Below are positions 15,503 through 20,036 of a stretch of 20,036 bases of DNA, piece by piece. The notes under the pieces were generated by a model. That model was given only the letters and a program-made list of their open reading frames with translations, was not told the DNA's origin and did not search any database. A program made the translations under genes and the position numbers. The stretch is from JBBQFD01 sp038321575 (GTDB lineage Bacteria; Bacillota_I; Bacilli_A; RF39; UBA660): NCBI GenBank assembly GCA_038321575.1, contig JBBQFD010000013.1, positions 1 through 20,036 of the forward strand, given 5' to 3'. Each line of letters opens with the position of its first letter. Position 1 is the first letter of the stretch.

Positions 15503-15535
15503 CTACATTATCACAAAAAAGCAGCCGTTTGTCAA
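15503..15535 (-). repeat. Direct repeat copy A, spanning the gpsB promoter
   Basis: A 33-base segment that is a near copy of the rnpB 5' segment at 15121-15149, in the same orientation, about 28 matching bases with two small gaps. It spans the full gpsB promoter. The two copies flank gpsB. Confidence 0.7.
15507..15535 (-). promoter_or_regulatory. SigA promoter of gpsB (and probably rnpB-rodZ-pgsA)
   Basis: Minus-strand TTGACA (15530-15535), 17-base spacer, GATAAT (15507-15512), about 26 bases before the gpsB start. It is the only convincing promoter for the four-gene unit that ends at 13623. Confidence 0.85.
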
Positions 15536-15561
15536 TTAAATTTAAGGACTTAAAGACGATA

Positions 15562-16371
15562 CTAATGGTTGTTATAAACTTGATTTATAACACCAGAATT
15601 CTTTGAAATAACTGTTATTTTATCAATTTCGGAACCTAAAATATCTTTTAGTTGATCAAATTGTTTGGCGCTATCAACCGTCCAAATCATTACTTGCTGT
15701 TCTCTTCTAATAAGTTTGGTTACTAATGACTTGGTAACAAAATGTCGATTTATTGAAATAAAATCATAGTCATCGGTAATTCTGCCAATAGCTTTATTTA
15801 CTAACAAACCAATTTTTACTTTAGGCATTTCTTTTTTAATAGCCTTTAAGATATGTGGATTAAAACTTTGAATAGCTATTTTATTATTTGGAAATTCTTT
15901 TAAAATATCGACGATGATTTTTTGAAAGGTTTTGATATTTCGATTAGTGCTTTCATTCATAACTTTTAAATGAATAAGTAATAGTTTCTTATTACCATAT
16001 AATCGTAATAAACTCTCTAAATCAGTCATTGTTCCTGAACTTTTGATATATTGTTTTAAAAACTTTATATTTTTAACATCTTTAGCTTCGACACTTTCAA
16101 AAAACTCATTCATTACACCATGAATATCAAAACGAAGTTTATTATTCATAAGTTGTTCTTTATTTAAATTAGATATTTTAGAAAAAAAATGTTTATTTGA
16201 TATATAAAATAACTTATCATAATGGGAAATGATGGTTTTACCATCTTTGGTAATTTGAACATCACATTCACTTCCGTCAATATATGATAATTTTAAAGCT
16301 TCCTCAAAAGATTCAATTGTATTCTCGGTATTTTTAACTGATACTCGCGCACGATGTGCAATAATTTTCAT
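15562..16371 (-). CDS. Divergent glycerophosphodiester phosphodiesterase family protein
   Basis: A 269-residue TIM-barrel protein of the GDPD family, which splits glycerophosphodiesters into glycerol-3-phosphate and an alcohol. Recognisable signatures are His6-Arg7 (IAHRA), ENT at 16-18, Glu35-Cys-Asp37 (the ExD metal pair) and His50 (ISHY). Several usual residues differ: the Gly of HRG is Ala, the Asp of the second HD is Tyr, and the IExK metal Glu appears as His in LLLIHLK near residue 134. The two catalytic histidines and two metal ligands remain, so activity is plausible but altered. There is no signal peptide, so it should be cytoplasmic. The ATG follows AAGGAG, 11 bases after the ZIP transporter gene, probably as one operon. 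Confidence 0.82.
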   Translation of the reverse strand: MKIIAHRARVSVKNTENTIESFEEALKLSYIDGSECDVQITKDGKTIISHYDKLFYISNKHFFSKISNLNKEQLMNNKLRFDIHGVMNEFFESVEAKDVKNIKFLKQYIKSSGTMTDLESLLRLYGNKKLLLIHLKVMNESTNRNIKTFQKIIVDILKEFPNNKIAIQSFNPHILKAIKKEMPKVKIGLLVNKAIGRITDDYDFISINRHFVTKSLVTKLIRREQQVMIWTVDSAKQFDQLKDILGSEIDKITVISKNSGVINQVYNNH

Positions 16372-16382
16372 GATTTATCTCC

Positions 16383-17162
16383 TTATATTAAAGTGCTTAT
16401 AACCATTATTATAATACCTGTTAAGATACCTAAAAAGGTCGTTTTTAAATGTTTAGTTTCAATAACCGTTGGTAGCAATTCAAAGATAATAATATATATA
16501 AGCATACCAATGGTTATACCCATGAGAATTGTTAAGATTAAGTTTCCGTAAGCTGTCAAACCAAGAGGCCACATAATTAAGCCACCAAGAAAGGGTGATA
16601 TTGATAGTAAAAATATATAAAATAAAGTCTTTTTAACACTATGATTAGCTTTATACAAAGTTGAGGTTATCGCCATTCCCAAGGGAATATTATGAAGACT
16701 GATACCTATACAAATTAAGAAACCGGTTTGTAGCGAACTTATGATAGTTCCATAAACAGCCATACCTTCAATAATGTTATGTAAAGCAATCGCAATTGTC
16801 GAAACAAGTCCAATATGAAATAGATGACTTTCTTCCATCTCTTCATCATGATGATGTCCATCATCACAATGATCATCATGATGATGTGGTATGTAATGAT
16901 CAAGAATTTTTAACATTGATATTCCGATTAAAGCTAAGATTATTAATATGGTAGTTGACTCAATAAGATTACTATTACCAATTAAACTATATGCTTCTGG
17001 TATTAAATCAACACCTAATAAGAATATCATAATTGAAAAAGCCATGCTTATAGCAAAGTTTATAATATGATCATTATCGTCAGTTAAAAAAATGATCAGT
17101 GATCCGATCAACATAAATAAACCAATTATTAAAGTTAAAATTAAAGCAATAATATTATTCAT
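16383..17162 (-). CDS. ZIP-family divalent metal transporter
   Basis: Membrane importer of zinc or related divalent metals, 259 residues with about eight helices. A histidine/aspartate-rich loop at about 93-108 (HHHDDHCDDGHHH) sits between helices 3 and 4, the usual metal-sensing loop of ZIP proteins. The helix-4 signature is HNIIEG at 138-143 and the helix-5 signature HNIPLG at 167-172. In ZupT/GufA relatives the latter usually ends in PEG, so one metal-site Glu is Leu here. The start has AGGTGA upstream. The gene precedes the phosphodiesterase gene with an 11-base gap; a functional link between the two is not obvious. Substrate cannot be fixed from sequence. Confidence 0.88.
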   Translation of the reverse strand: MNNIIALILTLIIGLFMLIGSLIIFLTDDNDHIINFAISMAFSIMIFLLGVDLIPEAYSLIGNSNLIESTTILIILALIGISMLKILDHYIPHHHDDHCDDGHHHDEEMEESHLFHIGLVSTIAIALHNIIEGMAVYGTIISSLQTGFLICIGISLHNIPLGMAITSTLYKANHSVKKTLFYIFLLSISPFLGGLIMWPLGLTAYGNLILTILMGITIGMLIYIIIFELLPTVIETKHLKTTFLGILTGIIIMVISTLI

Positions 17163-17178
17163 TATCTCACCTATCTAA

Positions 17179-17207
17179 ATTATAACATATATAACGTAAT
17201 ATATAAA
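17179..17207 (-). promoter_or_regulatory. Promoter of the ZIP transporter operon
   Basis: Minus-strand TATAAT (17179-17184) with a weak -35 TTTATA (17202-17207) at 17-base spacing, in the short gap after the preceding terminator. I see no clear Zur-type palindrome. Confidence 0.5.
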
Positions 17208-17213
17208 CTAAAG

Positions 17214-17231
17214 AAAAAGAGCAAAGCTCTT
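17214..17231 (-). terminator. Terminator of the RsgI-like gene
   Basis: On the minus strand AAGAGC / GCTCTT (6 bp, 3-base loop; arms 17226-17231 and 17217-17222) leads into five T interrupted by one C. The stop codon overlaps the stem. Confidence 0.75.
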
Positions 17232-18153
17232 ATCTATTTAATCTATCTTTAATAACTTCTCTTATATGTTCAGCAACATTTGAATTATCAATTGTTGTTT
17301 TGGTATCAGATAAAGCAGTTTTCACTTCTTCTTTTATATTTGTAATAGTATCTTTAATTTCAGCTCTTTTAGCAATAAGGGCATCTTTAATCTTTAAATC
17401 TTGTTCAGCTTCCGTTAAACTATTCCAGTTAGCAATTGATGATTGAATTGCAGTTTTTTTAACTTCGATAGCAGTAGCAAGTTTAGCTTTTAATTCTTCT
17501 TTTTTAATTTGCCATTTTTCTTCTAATTCTTCTTTATTTAGTTTTAAAGCATCATGCCTTGCTTTTACTTCAACTTTAATAAGTTCTTGTATTTCTTTGA
17601 TAGACATTTTTACTAATTCATCTTTCAATAAAGTCGGATTTAGAGCAATAGCTTCTTCAACTAATAACATTTTACCATTACTAATGCCAAACTCTACAGC
17701 TTCAGCTTTTAAATCTGTTGTTAAATTCTTTGCTACAATAATTGCGTAGATTTTTTTAGCCTCAAGATGATTATTTAAATTATCCATAACTCTTTTTTCA
17801 AGCGTTAAACGAGACTCATCATCTTTACTGGTAGTTGTTACAACAATGTTATTTTCATTACTATATTCATCGATAGCACCTGTTAAAATAGCATTATCAG
17901 CAATCTTTTCAGTTGCTTCTTCAACCGGCAAACCAATAATGTCAAGATCTGAGATTAATACATCAGCATCTTCATTTAATGGAATTACATCCACAACCAT
18001 CTCGTTTTCATTTAAAGCTAGTTGAACATCCGGATTAATACTTATTTGAACATAACTAACAGGGTTGTGATCACTATATACGCGATATAGTTGTAAACCA
18101 CCAAAAGCTACTGCTAATAAAGCTAAAGTTAAATATGTAAAATTATTTTTCAT
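17230..18153 (-). CDS. RsgI-like extracytoplasmic protein without the anti-sigma domain
   Basis: A 307-residue membrane-anchored surface protein. A short basic start and one hydrophobic helix (about 5-23) lead to a region matching the middle domain of RsgI-type anti-sigma factors: YVQISINPDVQLALNENE at about 34-51, VIPLNEDAD, and later EFGISNGKMLLVEEA near 154-168. The last about 110 residues (from about 195) are highly charged, Lys/Glu-rich coiled coil. The cytoplasmic anti-sigma domain that RsgI places before the membrane helix is absent, and no sigma-factor gene is adjacent. It may sense the envelope or bind wall polymers; its function is unknown. The ATG follows AGGAGG, and the gene has its own promoter and terminator. 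Confidence 0.75.
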   Translation of the reverse strand: MKNNFTYLTLALLAVAFGGLQLYRVYSDHNPVSYVQISINPDVQLALNENEMVVDVIPLNEDADVLISDLDIIGLPVEEATEKIADNAILTGAIDEYSNENNIVVTTTSKDDESRLTLEKRVMDNLNNHLEAKKIYAIIVAKNLTTDLKAEAVEFGISNGKMLLVEEAIALNPTLLKDELVKMSIKEIQELIKVEVKARHDALKLNKEELEEKWQIKKEELKAKLATAIEVKKTAIQSSIANWNSLTEAEQDLKIKDALIAKRAEIKDTITNIKEEVKTALSDTKTTIDNSNVAEHIREVIKDRLNR

Positions 18154-18173
18154 TATAAAGTCCTCCTATATTT

Positions 18174-18201
18174 ATTATATAGAATATTAATATATAGTCA
18201 A
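18174..18201 (-). promoter_or_regulatory. Promoter of the RsgI-like gene
   Basis: Minus-strand TTGACT (18196-18201), 16-base spacer, TATAAT (18174-18179), about 20 bases before the ATG. A second TTGACA lies about 23 bases further upstream with no matching -10. Confidence 0.65.
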
Positions 18202-18240
18202 ATAGATTGTATGCTACTTGTCAACTTATATTATATAAAT

Positions 18241-18263
18241 AAAAAAATCAATGATTTCTCATT
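18241..18263 (-). terminator. Terminator of tRNA-Cys
   Basis: Minus strand AATGA-GAAA-TCATT (5-bp stem, GNRA-like loop, 18250-18263), then GAT and a T tract running to 18241, 16 bases after the CCA end. Confidence 0.7.
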
Positions 18264-18278
18264 AATTCTATTTTCATT

Positions 18279-18352
18279 TGGAGGGGCTAGCCGGATTTGA
18301 ACCGGCGCTGAGGGAGTTGCAGTCCCTTGCCTTACCACTTGGCTATAGCCCC
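18279..18352 (-). tRNA. tRNA-Cys (anticodon GCA)
   Basis: The full cloverleaf reads on the minus strand: acceptor GGGGCTA / TAGCCCC, D arm GCC...GGC, anticodon stem AGGGA / TCCCT with loop CTGCAAC (GCA at 18318-18320), T arm GCCGG-TTCAAAT-CCGGC. The discriminator is U73, the identity base for cysteine, and the 3' CCA is encoded. It is a lone tRNA with its own promoter and terminator. Confidence 0.98.
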
Positions 18353-18358
18353 ATGCAA

Positions 18359-18385
18359 TAGTATTATATCAAAGATGTAATACTA
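18359..18385. repeat. Inverted repeat over the tRNA-Cys promoter
   Basis: Perfect 8-bp arms TAGTATTA (18359-18366) and TAATACTA (18378-18385) separated by 11 bases. It covers the -10 and whole spacer of the tRNA-Cys promoter and abuts its -35. It could be an operator, or a weak 3' hairpin for the flavodoxin transcript. Confidence 0.55.
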
Positions 18386-18391
18386 GGGCAA
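18363..18391 (-). promoter_or_regulatory. Promoter of tRNA-Cys
   Basis: Minus-strand TTGCCC (18386-18391), 17-base spacer, TATAAT (18363-18368), ten bases before the mature tRNA 5' end. Confidence 0.72.
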
Positions 18392-18394
18392 TAT

Positions 18395-18856
18395 TTATTT
18401 TATTAAAGAAAAATCTTTGACTAAGTTATCAATATCTTTAATTCTTTTTTTATGACTCCAGTTAATGATACCGGTTTTTAAAACATTAGCACCTTGTTCT
18501 TCACAAGTGGTTTGTAGTTGTTTTAAAGACCTATTTCCACCCATCCAAGCATAGGGAAAGTAGTGTGTTATTAAGCACATTACTTTTTTGTTACTTAAGT
18601 TTAAACTATTTAAGTATTGAAGCATAACGGGCGCTAGCGAGAAAGCTTCGGTGAAAGAGCCAAAGATAATAAGATCATAATCTTTGATAGCTGGTTTGCA
18701 TTTAAAACTATATTGATTACGATTTTTTTTATTTGGTCTTATTATTTCAATACGTTCTAAAGTAACTTTGTTGGTTTTTTCTAAACTCTTTTGTAGTTGT
18801 TTAGCAACATTATAAGTATGACCAGTTTCTGAATAAACAATGATTCCTATTTTCAT
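18395..18856 (-). CDS. Flavodoxin-family protein
   Basis: A 153-residue FMN-binding electron carrier or flavodoxin-like reductase. The N-terminal phosphate loop YSETGHTYNVA (residues 8-18) matches the flavodoxin SxTGxT motif. DYDLIIFGSFTEAFSLAP (about 60-77) provides the next flavin loop, and the remaining beta/alpha pattern fits the fold. It lacks a signal peptide, so it is cytoplasmic. I use the ATG at 18856, which follows AAGGAGG at good spacing, not an ATG nine codons upstream that would lie before the ribosome site. It starts ten bases after the LTA-synthase-like gene and shares its transcript. Its redox partner is unknown; a link to the distant rnf operon is only speculation. Confidence 0.85.
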   Translation of the reverse strand: MKIGIIVYSETGHTYNVAKQLQKSLEKTNKVTLERIEIIRPNKKNRNQYSFKCKPAIKDYDLIIFGSFTEAFSLAPVMLQYLNSLNLSNKKVMCLITHYFPYAWMGGNRSLKQLQTTCEEQGANVLKTGIINWSHKKRIKDIDNLVKDFSLIK

Positions 18857-18866
18857 ATTATCCTCC

Positions 18867-20036
18867 TTATTTATTTTTTTCAATTAATATCTCCGTTTCT
18901 TTACTTTTATGAATTAGATCATAAACAATAATCGAATTAGATATTGAGATATCATCATCCGCTATTTTATTATATTTATCAATATAATCAGAACTAATGA
19001 TATCACCAGAATTTAAGACTAACCACTCTTCTTTTTGACTATTATAATAAATTTTATCAGTTAACCAGTTACCATTAGGAAAAACAACAGCGTTGTCACT
19101 CTTATTAAAAATATCATGACCTAAGGCATATGGATTAGAAAATCCCATCATATTACCTAAAGTTGGCATAACATCAATGGTTCCCATAACTTTAGTAACT
19201 TCTTTTTTAAGTGATTTATCTTTAGTCCAAATAATAAATGGAACTTTACGATTTAGTTCATAACTATAATAATCAGTTACTCTATATCGAGGATCATTTT
19301 GATTTATGATTGTGTCTGTTAATGGATCATAATTATAATATTTTTCATATTCTTGTTTAGTTAATTTAGAATCATGATCACCATAGATAATGATGGCGGT
19401 ATTTTCTAATAATCCTTGTTGATCAAGATTGTTAATAAAGTTGCCAATGGCTTGATCAGCATAATGAACTGATTTAAAATAATTACCTAATTTAGTGTTC
19501 TCCATAAAAGGAGCACTAACTAGTTCTTTAACTTTTGTAATAGGGTTAATCTTTTCATACTTATAATCAACCGCGTAGGTGCTATTTTTAGACGCAGCCG
19601 TGAACGGGGTATGATTAGTCAACATAATCATCGTTCCAAAGAATTTGGGGTTGTTAGCAGCGATATTCTTGATATATGGAAGTGATTGATTAAAAAATGA
19701 AACATCACTTAAACCTAAACCTATTTTTTCATCTAGGATATAATCTTCAGGGTAAGAATAAAAACGATCATAACCCATGTTTTTGTGCATAACATTACGA
19801 TTCCAGAAAGTTCCATTATTACCATGCATACTAAAAGTATAGTAGTTTTGTTCGTTTAATAATTTTTCGATAGTAATATATTCACGATCAAAGTAATTAA
19901 CAAAAACAGTTCCACTGGAAGTTGGCATTAATGAGGTGTTTAAAGTAAATTCAGTATCTGATGAGGTACCTACTCCATCTTGAGCATAAAAATTAGAAAA
20001 ATATAAACCCTCACTCGCTAAACGTTTTAGATTAGG
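18867..20036 (-). CDS. LTA synthase-like sulfatase-fold enzyme (5' end beyond window)
   Basis: The extracytoplasmic catalytic domain of an LtaS/YfnI-type phosphoglycerol transferase, which builds lipoteichoic acid from phosphatidylglycerol. The frame is open to the right edge with 389 residues in view, so the N-terminal membrane helices and true start are missing. Visible marks, numbered from the first residue in view: YAQDGVGTSSDTEF (17-30) with the nucleophile position, HGNNGTFWNR (71-80), NHTPF (141-145), and the metal pair Asp220-His221 in GDHD. The residue aligned with the catalytic Thr of S. aureus LtaS is Ser25 here, in GTSSD where homologues have KTSD. The other metal-binding and substrate residues look kept. 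PgsA in the same window makes the precursor of its substrate. Confidence 0.9.
   Translation of the reverse strand, partial: PNLKRLASEGLYFSNFYAQDGVGTSSDTEFTLNTSLMPTSSGTVFVNYFDREYITIEKLLNEQNYYTFSMHGNNGTFWNRNVMHKNMGYDRFYSYPEDYILDEKIGLGLSDVSFFNQSLPYIKNIAANNPKFFGTMIMLTNHTPFTAASKNSTYAVDYKYEKINPITKVKELVSAPFMENTKLGNYFKSVHYADQAIGNFINNLDQQGLLENTAIIIYGDHDSKLTKQEYEKYYNYDPLTDTIINQNDPRYRVTDYYSYELNRKVPFIIWTKDKSLKKEVTKVMGTIDVMPTLGNMMGFSNPYALGHDIFNKSDNAVVFPNGNWLTDKIYYNSQKEEWLVLNSGDIISSDYIDKYNKIADDDISISNSIIVYDLIHKSKETEILIEKNK

Noticed and set aside
18202..18240. Tandem TTGACA/TTGACT boxes before the RsgI-like gene as an ECF or SigI promoter
   Set aside because: The proximal box makes an ordinary SigA promoter with TATAAT, and the distal box has no matching -10. 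There is no evidence for an alternative sigma factor.
1..20036. CRISPR arrays, insertion sequences, prophage or integrase genes
   Set aside because: I saw no regularly spaced repeats, transposase or integrase motifs. Gene order and strand are uniform and housekeeping in nature.

Overview
This is a gene-dense, AT-rich window from a Gram-positive-type bacterium. Every gene I can support (17 protein genes plus two RNA genes) lies on the minus strand. TGA is used as a stop (rnfC, tex) and tryptophan is TGG, so the code is the standard bacterial one and not the Mycoplasma code. Gene order is Bacilli-like: gpsB next to a class B RNase P RNA, then rodZ-pgsA-recA-rny as in Bacillus (there ymfM-pgsA-cinA-recA-rny), but without cinA. 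A walled, fermentative or anaerobic member of the Bacillota (an uncultured gut-type or RF39-like Bacilli lineage) fits best. That placement is inference.

Layout, left to right (opposite to transcription). 1-4008: an Rnf ion-pumping ferredoxin:NAD+ oxidoreductase operon read as rnfC, an rnfD-rnfG fusion, a 31-codon membrane micro-ORF, rnfE and rnfA. The last codons of rnfA, and presumably rnfB, lie off the left edge. 4096-6645: a small unknown gene with its own promoter and terminator, then tex. 6681-7886: a Y-family DNA polymerase with an SOS (LexA/DinR) box. 7950-10277: lon protease. 10362-10715: an isolated type IV pilin-like gene. 10785-13517: rny and recA, each with a near-consensus promoter, recA also with an SOS box. 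13661-15535: the unit gpsB - rnpB - rodZ - pgsA, read from one strong promoter to one strong terminator. 15562-17162: a divergent glycerophosphodiester phosphodiesterase and a ZIP metal transporter. 17230-18201: an RsgI-like surface protein. 18279-18391: tRNA-Cys. 18395-20036: a flavodoxin-family gene and the 3' part of a lipoteichoic-acid-synthase-like gene.

How the parts work together: the Rnf complex couples reduced ferredoxin to NAD+ reduction and an ion gradient. RecA and the Y-family polymerase share matching CGAAC-N4-GTTTG boxes and so form a small visible SOS regulon. GpsB, RodZ, PgsA and the LtaS-like enzyme belong to envelope growth and anionic lipid or polymer synthesis. RNase P RNA, RNase Y and Tex act on RNA, and Lon on protein turnover.

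The least ordinary signals are the RnfD-RnfG fusion with the micro-ORF that fills the usual rnfG slot, the close sequence duplication between the gpsB promoter and the 5' end of rnpB, and rnpB packed into a protein operon with its P1 helix overlapping the gpsB stop codon.
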